Shown: one piece after another, positions 43,728-52,760 of the stretch
Position numbering within the stretch: position 1 is the stretch's first letter
Layout: each line of letters opens with the position of its first letter
Origin: Nocardioides sp. WS12
Lineage (GTDB): Bacteria > Actinomycetota > Actinomycetes > Propionibacteriales > Nocardioidaceae
Assembly: GCF_014108865.1 (NCBI RefSeq)
Contig: NZ_CP053928.1
Location: 682,001 to 746,000, forward strand
Reading direction: 5' to 3'
Length of the DNA: 64,000 nt
Position numbers and translations under genes: made by a program
Notes under the pieces: model-generated
What the model was told of the DNA's origin: nothing
The model's database searches: none
Seen by the model: only the letters and a program-made list of their open reading frames with translations

Positions 43728-45005
43728 TCAGGCCGGCGTGAGCACCGCGTCGCCCAGCCAGTGGCAGGCGAGCAGCGCGAGGTGCAGCTCCAGCGGCGCC
43801 ACGTCCAGGCCGCGGCCGCGCAGCTCGACGGCCTTCTCCACCCGGTAGCGAACCGTGTTCTTGTGCAGGTGCAGCTGCTCGGCCGTGGCGAGATAGCTGC
43901 CACCCGAGTCGAGGAACACCAGCAGGGTGTCGCGCAACCGGGTCGCACCGTCGTCCGCGGTCCCGAGATCGCCGAGGACGTCGGCCACCAGTCGGCGGCT
44001 GCCACCGAGATCACTGGCCAGCAGGGTCGCCGCCCGCACGCCGTTGGCGGAGTACGACGTCACGGACTGCCCGCGCTCCCCGGCCAGCCGGGCGACGTAC
44101 GTCGCCGAAAGGGCCTGGTCGTGCGTGGCCCGGAATCCGGCGACTCCTGGGGCGGGCGCACCGAAGGCGACGCGCACGGGTGAGCCCGCCTTCTCCACGA
44201 CCGCTGCGGCGAGGTCGGGCACCGTGGTCGTGCTGCCCATCGGGAACCACGCCCACGCGGTGGAGCGGTCCCGGGGCGCCACGAACGGGCTGCCGACGGC
44301 ACCGATCTCCTGGGCGATGGTGCCGGCCAGCCGCTCGAGGTCACCGAGTGCATCCGTGGCGGCATCCACCGCCCAGAGCACGGCGCCGACGTGCTGCTGA
44401 CGCATCCGGTGGCCGAGGGTGGTCTCCGCGGTGGCGGCGTCGATCGGCTCGCCCGCGAGCAGCTGCTCGAGCAGCTGGGTGCGCACGGTGTTCTGGTGGG
44501 CGAGCCACTTCTTGCGCTCGGTCTCGTAGGCCGCGATCACCTGTTCGGTGATCCGGTCGATGTAGCGGAAGGTGACGGTGATCATTTCCTGGATCGCCCG
44601 GTAGGCGACGTCGGGATCCGGCTCCTTGTCGCGGATCTCCTGGAACGCCCAGTCCGAGATCCATTGCTGGCCGAGCCGGTAGGCACGGACCAGCGCCGTC
44701 AGCGGCACCCCGCGCTGCGCGAGGCGGCGGGAGTACTCCCGCGCCGCCACCGGCACCGTCGCGTCCTCGACGTCGAGGTCGTGCTGGAGCAGATGGGCCA
44801 CCGTCTCGAGGTTGGCGTCGACGCTGCTGCGCAGCAGGTCCTCCAGCACCGGGTCGCTCTTCAACTCGGGGATGTGCGCCAACAGGCCCTCGTGCAGGCG
44901 GTCGGTGAGTGCCGGCAACTGGCCAGCCATCGTCGAGCCGAGGGCGCCGACCCGGTCGTTCCACGCCCGGTCAAACGCGGCGGTGGCATCCTCTGCAGCA
45001 CTCAT
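43728..45005 (-). CDS. PucR-family transcriptional regulator
   Basis: A 425-residue regulator. The N-terminal helical sensor region (residues 1-160; RLAQRGVPLTALVRAYRLGQ, AYETERKKWLAHQ) is followed by a GGDEF-like middle domain and the C-terminal PucR helix-turn-helix: LLVFLDSGGSYLATAEQLHLHKNTVRYRVEKAVEL in outline. ATG 45005 is chosen; the open frame continuing to 45176 would overlap the divergent gene. A ~33-bp motif immediately upstream recurs before the DUF3556 operon, suggesting it controls itself and that operon. Confidence 0.87.
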   Translation of the reverse strand: MSAAEDATAAFDRAWNDRVGALGSTMAGQLPALTDRLHEGLLAHIPELKSDPVLEDLLRSSVDANLETVAHLLQHDLDVEDATVPVAAREYSRRLAQRGVPLTALVRAYRLGQQWISDWAFQEIRDKEPDPDVAYRAIQEMITVTFRYIDRITEQVIAAYETERKKWLAHQNTVRTQLLEQLLAGEPIDAATAETTLGHRMRQQHVGAVLWAVDAATDALGDLERLAGTIAQEIGAVGSPFVAPRDRSTAWAWFPMGSTTTVPDLAAAVVEKAGSPVRVAFGAPAPGVAGFRATHDQALSATYVARLAGERGQSVTSYSANGVRAATLLASDLGGSRRLVADVLGDLGTADDGATRLRDTLLVFLDSGGSYLATAEQLHLHKNTVRYRVEKAVELRGRGLDVAPLELHLALLACHWLGDAVLTPA

Positions 45006-45023
45006 CCGGACCCCATGGCCACA

Positions 45024-45056
45024 TTGTGCTCCCGCTCCAGTGACCGGCGCCACAGG
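45024..45056. promoter_or_regulatory. Shared regulatory motif, copy 1 (pucR promoter)
   Basis: TTGTGCTCCCG, then CTCCAGTGACC and GGCGCCACAGG. The 33-bp stretch matches copy 2 at 47255-47287 in 26 of 33 positions and has partial dyad symmetry (TGTG/CACA ends, CCCG/CGG inner arms). It lies 19-51 bp before the pucR ATG. PucR binding is inferred. Confidence 0.68.
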
Positions 45057-45164
45057 ACCTCCGGGGAGTCTCACGCCGGTATCAGCCTCACGGACGGCAC
45101 TGACGACCAATCCGTGACGGGCGTAGCGTCCCGCCACAACGTCTCGTGAGGACTCGGTGCGGAC

Positions 45165-47231
45165 ATGAGGACACAACTACGCGGAACTCTCGGCGCGGTC
45201 GTACTGGCCGGAGCCACGCTGGTCTTCGTCGGGACCGGCTCAGGACCGGCAACGGCCGATCACGGTGACAATCCGTCCAGCGGCACCTATCGGATCCCGT
45301 TCGAGGACGGCGCGGACATCACCGTCACCGGCGACGCCCACAACCACGGCGGCCCGAACGGCAACCGGGACCGGATCGACATGGTTGGCGACAACTCGTT
45401 GGTCGTGGTGGCCGCAGCCGACGGCATCGTGCGGTGGGTCGACGACCACAACGGGGACGACGACGACCGTGGCGACGGTGCCGACCGGGACGGCGCTTCC
45501 TACGCCGACGGCGACGAGGGCGATGCGCTCGAGCACACCTGCCAGGACGACGACCTGGTCCCCGGCCTCTGCCAGGAGTACAACAACTTCGTCTGGATCG
45601 AGCACCCCAACGGTGAGTGGACGAAGTACACCCACCTGCGCACCGGCAGCGCGAGCATCGACGCGGGCTGGGCCGCCGGTGATCCGATCAGTGCTGGCGA
45701 GACGATCGGCATCGAGGGCGACATCGGGTTCGCCACGGGCCCGCACCTGCACTGGGAGGTCGCGGTGCCCACCGATCCCACGGACCCCCAGCCGTTCAGT
45801 ACCCTCGGCGGATTCATCGAGGGCACCAACCGCACCTCCGTCGTCTGCGACATCGAGGGCAACCGCTACGTCAGCGGCGAGTCCTACACGGCCAACCCGT
45901 GTGACCACGAGCCTCCCGTCGCCGACGCCGGCGGCCCCTATGCCGTCGACGAGGGCTCGACCGTCGTCCTCGACGGGACCGGCAGCAACGACGGTGACGG
46001 CGGCACTGACCTGACCTACCTGTGGGACCCGGAGTCGTACGCCGATGGTTCCGGGCTCGATGACACCGGAGTCGCGGCCCCGACGTTCACGGCCGTCGAG
46101 GGCCCGGCCGCCCACGACACCGCGCTCACCGTGTACGACCAGGTGGAACAACTGCCCGACAGCGACGACGCGACTGTCACGGTCCAGAACGTCGCACCGA
46201 CGGTGACCGCGATCGGCGACAGCATCGATGAGGCCGGCACCGCGACCGTGTCGGCCACGTTCACCGACCCCGGTGTCCTCGACACCCACGTGGGCTCGAT
46301 CGACTGGGGAGACGGAGGTCCCGACAGCACAGGTGTCACGCCCGCCACCCTCGCCGCCGGCGTCGACCACGTCTACGGCGACAACGGCACGTACGCCGTC
46401 ACGGTCTCCGTGAGCGACGACGACGGCGGCGTGGCGACGGACCAGGTCGACGTCGTGGTGGGCAACCTCGATCCGACAGTGACGATCGACGTCAGCGACG
46501 CCGTTTCGTTCCCGGGTGGCGACTACCTCGTCGTCGAGGCCGGCGCCACGCTGCCCGTCACGGCCGACGCCGCGGACGCGGGCTCCGATGACCTCACCTT
46601 CACCTGGAACCTGCCGTCGGCTGAGACGTACTTCAACGACGGCGTCGGCCCCGAGCCGGCCGAGCCGCCGACACCGACGCCCTTCGGGGTGTTCCCGTTC
46701 GCGGCGAGCGACGACGCCGATGCCCTGTTCGACTTCCCCGGCGTCGCGGACCTCGGACTCGTCGTCACCGATGACGACGACGGCACCGCGAGCGCGTCGG
46801 CGACGGTCATCGTCACGGGCACGGCCGACGCGACGAAGGGCAGCGGCTGGTGGAAGCACCAGTACGCCGACAACGGGTCGCCGCACATCGAGTCCGCCCT
46901 GGCCGACGCCTACCTGGAGATCGTCGGCGCCGTGTCGAGCGTCTTCATCGAGCACACGGCACTCGCCACTGCGGCCGATGCCCACAGCGTGCTGTCGCCG
47001 CCGGGCGCGGACCGCAGGGCCCGCGCGGAATCGGAGCTGTTGCAGGCCTGGCTGGAGTTCGCCAGTGGTGCAGTGCCCGTGGACGCGGTCGTGCCTCTCG
47101 TGGGTGGCGGCACGACCGGCTACCTCGACCTGATGTTCGCGGCTGAGTCGACGATCCTCGACCTCACCGCGACGGACGCCGAACTGCATGCCTTCGAGCG
47201 GCAGCTCGCCGCGGTTCGGCAGGCCGGTTGA
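45165..47231 (+). CDS. Secreted protein with M23-like and PKD-like domains
   Basis: A 688-residue exported protein. A signal peptide (LRGTLGAVVLAGATLVFVGT) is followed by a domain resembling M23/LytM peptidases: HNHGGPNGNRDRID, WTKYTHLRTGS and GPHLHWEVAVP. The first metal motif departs from the usual HxGxD, so activity is uncertain. Next come three PKD/Ig-like beta domains with acidic loops, e.g. PPVADAGGPYAVDEGSTVVL and IDWGDGGPDSTG, that may bind calcium. The C-terminal 130 residues (GSGWWKHQYADNG onward) are helical and unknown. No cell-wall anchor signal is seen. Confidence 0.8.
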   Translation: MRTQLRGTLGAVVLAGATLVFVGTGSGPATADHGDNPSSGTYRIPFEDGADITVTGDAHNHGGPNGNRDRIDMVGDNSLVVVAAADGIVRWVDDHNGDDDDRGDGADRDGASYADGDEGDALEHTCQDDDLVPGLCQEYNNFVWIEHPNGEWTKYTHLRTGSASIDAGWAAGDPISAGETIGIEGDIGFATGPHLHWEVAVPTDPTDPQPFSTLGGFIEGTNRTSVVCDIEGNRYVSGESYTANPCDHEPPVADAGGPYAVDEGSTVVLDGTGSNDGDGGTDLTYLWDPESYADGSGLDDTGVAAPTFTAVEGPAAHDTALTVYDQVEQLPDSDDATVTVQNVAPTVTAIGDSIDEAGTATVSATFTDPGVLDTHVGSIDWGDGGPDSTGVTPATLAAGVDHVYGDNGTYAVTVSVSDDDGGVATDQVDVVVGNLDPTVTIDVSDAVSFPGGDYLVVEAGATLPVTADAADAGSDDLTFTWNLPSAETYFNDGVGPEPAEPPTPTPFGVFPFAASDDADALFDFPGVADLGLVVTDDDDGTASASATVIVTGTADATKGSGWWKHQYADNGSPHIESALADAYLEIVGAVSSVFIEHTALATAADAHSVLSPPGADRRARAESELLQAWLEFASGAVPVDAVVPLVGGGTTGYLDLMFAAESTILDLTATDAELHAFERQLAAVRQAG

Positions 47232-47254
47232 CGCCCGCGCGCGGCATCACGCTG

Positions 47255-47287
47255 TTGTGCTCCCGATCCAATGACGGGCATCACAGC
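47255..47287. promoter_or_regulatory. Shared regulatory motif, copy 2 (DUF3556 operon promoter)
   Basis: TTGTGCTCCCG, then ATCCAATGACG and GGCATCACAGC, 18 bp before the ATG at 47306. A -10-like TAGAGT (47294-47299) follows, 6 nt before the ATG. The motif sits at the usual place of a -35 region, fitting an activator or repressor site for the PucR protein encoded nearby. Confidence 0.7.
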
Positions 47288-47305
47288 CGTCCCTAGAGTC
47301 GCACC

Positions 47306-49039
47306 ATGCCCCTGATCAGAGCGGTCCTGCCCGACATCGACCCGGTCGTCCACGCGGCGTTGCCGTTGCGGGAACGGATCCGGATCGCGGCGACCTTCTG
47401 GGCCGACAACGGCTTCGGCACGCCCCGCTACGTCCACATGATCTACATCCTCAAGGTCACCGTCTGGTACGCCCTGGGCGGCCTGTTGATCATCTCCGCC
47501 ACCAGCGACCTCGGCGGCCTGGGCAACCTCGACCAGTGGTGGACGGAGCCGGTCGTCTACCAGAAGGCGATCGCCTGGACGCTGCTGATGGAGGTCGTGG
47601 GCTTCGGCGGAGCGTGGGGTCCGCTGTGCGGCCACTTCAAGCCGTTCACCGGCGGTGCGCGCTACTGGCTGCGCCCCGGCACGATCCGGGTCGCCCCGTG
47701 GCGCTGGATCCCCGGCACCGCCGGCGACAGCCGCACCTTCGTCGACATCACCCTGTACGCCGCCCTGCTGGTCTCGCTCGCCACCGCTGTCGTGTGGCAG
47801 GGCGATCGGGTGCCGGCCGCGTTGGCAGCATTGGCCGCCGTACTCCTGGTGGTGAACGGGCTGCGCGACTCGATCGTGTTCCTGGCCGCGCGCGGCGAGC
47901 AGTACCTCCCGGCCCTGGTCTTCACCGCGATGCTCGACGGCGCCGACTTCATCATCGCCGCGAAGGTGCTCATCGTGACGGTGTGGATCGGCGCCGGCTT
48001 CTCGAAGTTCGGCCTGCACTTCGCCAACGTGATCCCGCCGATGGTGTCGAACGCCCCGTTCGTACCGGGCAAGCTCGTCCGGCGCCTGCACTACAAGAAC
48101 GCCCCCGACGACCTTCGGCCCTCGAAGTTGTCATGGGGCCTGGCGCACTTCGGTGGCACCTGCGTGGAGATGCTGACACCGCTGATCCTGCTGTTCTCCA
48201 CCAACGAGACGGTCACGCTGCTCGCGGTCGGCGTGATGGTGAGCTTCCACGTGTTCATCACGATGACGTTCCCGCTGGCCGTGCCACTGGAGTGGAACGT
48301 GCTCTTCGCCTTCCTGGCGGCCTTCCTGTTCTGGGGACACCACGCCAGCGACGGCTACGCGGTGACCGACTTCAGCGAACCGTGGCTGCTCGTGCTGATC
48401 GCCGCCTGCCTGCTGGTCTCCCCGGTCGTCGGCAACCTGCGCCCCGACAAGGTCTCGTTCCTTGCCTCGCTGCGGCAGTACGCCGGCAACTGGGCCTCGG
48501 CCGTCTGGGCCTTCTCCCCGGGCGCCGAGGAGAAGATGCTGAAGCTCGACCTGCCCGCGCCGCCGATGACCGACCAGTTGATGGCGCTGCTGAAGTACGA
48601 CCGCCCCACGGCCGAGCAGTGCATGTCCCTCATCGCCGGCTGGCGTTCGCTGCACAGCCAGGGTCGCGGCCTGTTCAGCGTCTTCCTGGCGCGGTACGAC
48701 GACATCGACCAGCGCACGGTGCGCGAAGGCGAGTTCATGTCCAACTGGGTCCGGGGCTGGAACTTCGGTGACGGGCACCTGCACGACGACCGGATGATCG
48801 CCGCCATCCAGGCCCGCGTCGGCTTCGAGCCCGGCGAGTTGATCGTGGTGTTCGTCGAGTCGCAGCCGGTCCACAAGCGGGTCCAGGAGTACCGGATCAT
48901 CGACGCCGCCCTCGGTGTCATCGAGCGCGGCACGTGGCGCGTGGCTGACGCGGTCGCGGAGCAGCCGTGGCTGCCGAACGGCCCGATCCCGCTCGAGGTG
49001 ACCTGGCGCGCAGAGGCCGCCACCGGGGTCACCACGTGA
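47306..49039 (+). CDS. DUF3556 family membrane protein
   Basis: A 577-residue actinobacterial membrane protein of DUF3556, function unknown. About ten helices lie in residues 45-410 (e.g. MIYILKVTVWYALGGLLII, LIVTVWIGAGFSKFGLHFAN), and a 170-residue soluble C-terminus (GWRSLHSQGRGLFSVFLARY, RMIAAIQARVGFEPGEL) follows. The helical part recalls vitamin-K-carboxylase/HTTM-like membrane proteins. The leaderless ATG follows the PucR-type motif. It overlaps the desaturase gene (GTGA), implying joint action. Confidence 0.85.
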   Translation: MPLIRAVLPDIDPVVHAALPLRERIRIAATFWADNGFGTPRYVHMIYILKVTVWYALGGLLIISATSDLGGLGNLDQWWTEPVVYQKAIAWTLLMEVVGFGGAWGPLCGHFKPFTGGARYWLRPGTIRVAPWRWIPGTAGDSRTFVDITLYAALLVSLATAVVWQGDRVPAALAALAAVLLVVNGLRDSIVFLAARGEQYLPALVFTAMLDGADFIIAAKVLIVTVWIGAGFSKFGLHFANVIPPMVSNAPFVPGKLVRRLHYKNAPDDLRPSKLSWGLAHFGGTCVEMLTPLILLFSTNETVTLLAVGVMVSFHVFITMTFPLAVPLEWNVLFAFLAAFLFWGHHASDGYAVTDFSEPWLLVLIAACLLVSPVVGNLRPDKVSFLASLRQYAGNWASAVWAFSPGAEEKMLKLDLPAPPMTDQLMALLKYDRPTAEQCMSLIAGWRSLHSQGRGLFSVFLARYDDIDQRTVREGEFMSNWVRGWNFGDGHLHDDRMIAAIQARVGFEPGELIVVFVESQPVHKRVQEYRIIDAALGVIERGTWRVADAVAEQPWLPNGPIPLEVTWRAEAATGVTT

Positions 49040-50460
49040 CCACAGCAGTCGTCGTCGGCAGCGGTCCGAACGGGCTGGCCGCCGCCCTGACCCTGGCCGC
49101 GGCCGGCGTACAGGTGCGGATCATCGAGGCTGCCGACGTGCTCGGTGGCGGGGTGCGATCGGCCGAGCTGACGCTGCCCGGCTTGATCCACGACGAGTGC
49201 TCGGCGTTCCACCCGTTCGCCCTGGGCTCCTCCTTCGGACGCGACTTCGACCTCGCAGGCGCCGGCCTGAACTGGCTCTGGGCCGACGCCGAGCTCGCGC
49301 ACCCGCTGTCCGGGGCGACGGGCGCGGTCCTGCGCCGCTCCGTCTCGGAGACCGCAGCCGGACTGGGCGCTGACGGCGCCCGGTGGCAACGCACCTTCGG
49401 TCCGCTCGCCGAGCGGTTCGGCACGATCAGTGGCGAGTTCCTCCAGCCCATGCTGCACGTGCCGAAGCACCCGATCCACCTCGCCCGCTTCGGTGCCTTC
49501 TCCGCACCGCCGGCCACACTCATCGGCCGTCGCTTCCGGGAGGACCCGGCTCGCGCGCTGTTCGGGGGAGTCGCCGCGCACGCGTTCACGAAGCTGAACC
49601 TGCCGTTGTCGTCGGCCATCGGTGTCGCCCTGGCCACCGCCGCCCACGCCTTCGGCTGGCCCGTCGCAGAGGGCGGTTCGTCGTCGATCCGTGACGCAAT
49701 CCTGCGCAGGTGCGGGGAATTCGACGTCACGACCGAGACGGGACGGACCATCACCGCGATCGCGGAGATCGCCGACGCGGACCTCGTCCTCCTCGACACG
49801 ACCCCGGGCGCCGCGCTCCGGATCCTGGGCGACCAGGTGCCCGGCCGTGTGCGTCGTGGCTTCCGTCGGTTCCGCCACGGACCCGGTGCCTTCAAGGTCG
49901 ACTTCGCCATCGCCGAGGGCGTGCCCTGGTCCTATGAGCCGGCCCGCAGCGCCGGCACCGTCCACCTCGGTGGTCGCTTCGAGGAGACCGTCGCGGCCGA
50001 GCGATCCGTCGCCCGGGGCGTGCTGCCCGAACGCCCCTTCGTCCTCGTCGGACAGCAGTGGCTGGCCGACCCGTCCCGTTCGGTCGGGGACACGCACCCG
50101 CTCTACTCCTACGCCCACGTCCCCGCCGGCTACGACGGGCCCGACGAGGTGGTCACCGAAGCGATCATCGCCCGCATCGAGGAGCACGCCCCCGGCTTCC
50201 GCGACCGGATCCTGGCCACGCACGTCCGGTCGGCAGCGGGCATGCAGCAGCACAACGCCAACTACGTCGGCGGCGACATCACCACCGGCGCCAACGACGC
50301 ACGACAACTCGTCTTCCGCCCGCGGGCCGGCCTTTCGCCGTACTCCACCGGGGTGGAGGGGGTCTATCTCTGCTCCGCCGCAACCCCTCCTGGAGCAGGT
50401 GCGCACGGCATGTGCGGGCACCTCGCGGCGCGCAAGGCGCTGGCCGACCTGGCTCGCTGA
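49036..50460 (+). CDS. FAD-dependent oxidoreductase, phytoene desaturase-like
   Basis: A 474-residue flavoprotein of the phytoene desaturase/CrtI-like family. The FAD-binding dinucleotide motif is VVGSGPNGLAAALTLAAAG at residues 6-24, with EAADVLGGGVRS after it. The C-terminal signature is VYLCSAATPPGAGAHGMCGHLAARKAL. No carotenoid genes are near, so the substrate is likely another hydrophobic molecule. GTG 49036 overlaps the DUF3556 stop by 4 nt. The pair may modify or move a membrane lipid under PucR control, which is inference. Confidence 0.88.
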   Translation: MTTAVVVGSGPNGLAAALTLAAAGVQVRIIEAADVLGGGVRSAELTLPGLIHDECSAFHPFALGSSFGRDFDLAGAGLNWLWADAELAHPLSGATGAVLRRSVSETAAGLGADGARWQRTFGPLAERFGTISGEFLQPMLHVPKHPIHLARFGAFSAPPATLIGRRFREDPARALFGGVAAHAFTKLNLPLSSAIGVALATAAHAFGWPVAEGGSSSIRDAILRRCGEFDVTTETGRTITAIAEIADADLVLLDTTPGAALRILGDQVPGRVRRGFRRFRHGPGAFKVDFAIAEGVPWSYEPARSAGTVHLGGRFEETVAAERSVARGVLPERPFVLVGQQWLADPSRSVGDTHPLYSYAHVPAGYDGPDEVVTEAIIARIEEHAPGFRDRILATHVRSAAGMQQHNANYVGGDITTGANDARQLVFRPRAGLSPYSTGVEGVYLCSAATPPGAGAHGMCGHLAARKALADLAR

Positions 50461-50716
50461 GACACAGATCACGCGCCGCGACAGTTAAATCTCCGAAATC
50501 CATACAAATTGAGGACATCGTCCCGATCAGGGTCCCCTACGTTGATCCCCGGGACTGGCTGCGCGTGGGGGCGCACCCAGACAGGCGGAGGGCTCGGACG
50601 GCTGCGCAGGGACGCGTAGCCCATTCCACCTCACGTCACAGGTTCGTCAAGAACCGATCCTGGTCGTTGTTGGACGAGGCCGCGGACCACCGCGCCCGAA
50701 AATGTGGGGACACACG

Positions 50717-52405
50717 ATGCTTGATTCTTCGCGCCCTTTGCGGCGCCCGATTCTGCGTGGAGGCCGGATCGCGCTGGTCCTGCCGACCGCGCTCCTCGCC
50801 ATCACCGCGATGGTCTCGCCCAGCTTTGCTGACGACGTGACGCCCGATGACGGCGGCGAGACGCCGGCCGTCACCGAGACGCCCGTGCCGTCGGCCGAGC
50901 CCGACCCGGCACCCGTGGTCGACCCGGCACCGGCCGAGGTTGCCGAGCCGAAGGCCCCGACCGCGTCCGAGTCGAAGGCGGCGCCCACGTCCGGCGCCAC
51001 GTCCGAGAAGTCGGCGCCGACGCCCGGTGCTGCCTTCACCGACGGCGTCCGGGCCAAGGCCAACGTCGTCACCGCCGCCGCGCAGGAGACCTGCAAGGCC
51101 AACGACGGCTGGATCAAGCTCGACGGTCTCTCCGGCCTCACCCTGACGATCACGGCTCCGGCCGGCAAGGTCATCGTCGGTGTCTGCGCGAAGTCCTCGA
51201 CCAACGTCGTCACGATCACGCTCAACCCGGGCCAGGCGTCGTACACGATCGAGTCCGGCACGGGCCCGTGGGCCGGCTTCGTCAACGGCAACGGCCGGGC
51301 GCAGGAACTGAGCCACGCGTCGTACCTCCTGGCGGACGAGCCGGAGGACATCGACGAGATCCCCGCCCCCGAGATTCCGGTTGTCGACGCCTGCGGCCCC
51401 GACAACGCCGTCTACGGCGCGGTCCCCACGGGCAACTACACGATCGTGCGCAACCTGGACGGCTCGATCACGCTGAAGGCCGACGCCGGCTACGAGTTCC
51501 CGGGCGGCGCCGACGAGCGTGTCTTCCCGGCCCCGACCGACTCGAACGAGCCGTGCGACGAGCCGGCCGAGATCGACGCCCCCGAGGTGCCGGTCGTGGA
51601 CCCGTGCGGCACCGGCAATGCGGTGTACGGCGACGTCCCCGCCGGTGACTACGAGGTGGACCGCAATGACGACGGCAGCATCACGCTGACGGCGCCCGCC
51701 GGTTCGACCTTCGCCGGTGGCGCGGAGACCTACACCTACCCGGTGCCGGTGGAGACCAACACCGAGGCGTGCGAGCCGACCGAGATCGACGTGCCCGAGG
51801 TGCCGGTCGATGACCTGTGCGACACCGGCAACGCCTCGTACGGCGACGTGCCGCTCGGCGAGTACGTCATCACCCCCAACGAGGACGGCAGCATCACGCT
51901 GGAGGCTCACGAGGGCTTCATCTTCCCGGGTGACAAGACGACGCACACCTTCCCGGTGCCGGTCGAGACCAACATCGAGGCCTGCCCGGCCGAGGACCCG
52001 ACGCGCGTCGTGCTCTGCACCTACCCGGCCGACGAGACCGCCCCGATTCCCACGCGTACTGCTCTGGGCACGATCGTCATCGTCGCGCTGGAGGATCTCG
52101 TCGACCTGGGCTTCGCGGGTGTCTTCCCGTACGAGTTCACCGATGGTGGCGCTTCCTCGACGGCGATCCGTTTCGCCGACGAGGGTGAGGTCGCCGAGGA
52201 CATCGACGCCGTCGTCTGTGGCGTCGAAGCCGAGATCGAGGAGCTTCCGGGCGACGTCGACGGCGAGGTCGACGGCGAGGTCGGCGGCCTGGTCGAGGTG
52301 CTGCCGAACACGGGTGGTCCGGCTGGCTGGCTGGTGCCGCTCGGCGCCGGGCTGGTCCTTGCGGGTGCGGCCCTCGTGCTGGCCCGTCGCCGCGAGAACG
52401 TCTGA
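50717..52405 (+). CDS. LPXTG cell-wall-anchored repeat protein 1
   Basis: A 562-residue surface protein. A signal peptide (RIALVLPTALLAITAMVSPSFA) is followed by a Pro/Ala/Glu-rich spacer, a beta domain (residues 115-200) and three ~68-residue repeats (CGPDNAVYGAVPTGNYTIV, CGTGNAVYGDVPAGDYEV, CDTGNASYGDVPLGEYVI), each with two Cys. A globular part follows, then the sorting signal LPNTGGPAGWLVPLG plus hydrophobic helix and RRRENV (from residue 529). ATG 50717 with GGGGA 8 nt upstream is chosen by analogy with its paralogue at 52761. Likely anchored by a sortase encoded elsewhere; function unknown. Confidence 0.85.
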   Translation: MLDSSRPLRRPILRGGRIALVLPTALLAITAMVSPSFADDVTPDDGGETPAVTETPVPSAEPDPAPVVDPAPAEVAEPKAPTASESKAAPTSGATSEKSAPTPGAAFTDGVRAKANVVTAAAQETCKANDGWIKLDGLSGLTLTITAPAGKVIVGVCAKSSTNVVTITLNPGQASYTIESGTGPWAGFVNGNGRAQELSHASYLLADEPEDIDEIPAPEIPVVDACGPDNAVYGAVPTGNYTIVRNLDGSITLKADAGYEFPGGADERVFPAPTDSNEPCDEPAEIDAPEVPVVDPCGTGNAVYGDVPAGDYEVDRNDDGSITLTAPAGSTFAGGAETYTYPVPVETNTEACEPTEIDVPEVPVDDLCDTGNASYGDVPLGEYVITPNEDGSITLEAHEGFIFPGDKTTHTFPVPVETNIEACPAEDPTRVVLCTYPADETAPIPTRTALGTIVIVALEDLVDLGFAGVFPYEFTDGGASSTAIRFADEGEVAEDIDAVVCGVEAEIEELPGDVDGEVDGEVGGLVEVLPNTGGPAGWLVPLGAGLVLAGAALVLARRRENV

Positions 52406-52433
52406 CCTGAGGGACCCGGCCTGACCGGTTGAT

Positions 52434-52464
52434 CGCCCTGTCGCAGCACCGCTGCGGCAGGGCG
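52434..52464 (+). terminator. Strong terminator after LPXTG protein 1
   Basis: A 13-bp stem with one T-G pair (CGCCCTG, T, CGCAG against CTGCG, G, CAGGGCG), 5-nt loop, followed by GTCGCGGTTTTG. A near-identical hairpin follows the paralogous gene at 55261. Confidence 0.85.
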
Positions 52465-52499
52465 GTCGCGGTTTTGTGGAGGTTTTGCCGGTTCTCGGG

Positions 52500-52681
52500 C
52501 GCTGCGGACTATCGTTTCCGATGGTTCTGGGCAAAATCGACCGCGTTTTGGTTCGGTGGCGCTATGAAGCCACCTACCGTCTTCGGTGGGAGCTGACCAC
52601 GAGTGGGGTTGTGGTTGGCATAGAGGGAGTGTTCAACCTGCGCCGCGCAAGGTCGCGTGGCAGGTGCAACGCTCCCTTTTT
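52500..52681 (+). ncRNA. Structured leader or small RNA ending in an intrinsic terminator, upstream of LPXTG protein 2
   Basis: The 355-bp gap 52406-52760 holds, after the terminator at 52434, a -10-like TATCGT near 52510, then hairpin GGTGGC/GCCACC. The second arm can instead pair with a CGGTGG segment just downstream. Finally, at 52625-52676, there is a long imperfect stem (17 positions, 3 mismatches) followed by five T. The ATG of the next gene lies 80 nt further. This fits an attenuator/riboswitch-like leader or an independent sRNA; no known class was recognised. Confidence 0.45.
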
Positions 52682-52760
52682 CGGTATGGGGCCGTCCCGA
52701 TGTGAGTAGTTGACGGTCGCGGGGCTCCCGCGCCGACCAAGACATGGGGACAAATTAGAG

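Noticed and set aside
50609..50622. GGGACGCGTAGCCC resembles part of the c-di-GMP-I riboswitch core, upstream of the LPXTG gene at 50717
   Set aside because: The other conserved half (a GGCAAACC-like strand and tetraloop receptor) is not present at the right distance, so the class is not supported.
52476..52709. 77-residue plus-strand open frame in the gap before the second LPXTG gene
   Set aside because: It runs through an intrinsic terminator hairpin with a T tract and has no SD or recognisable features.
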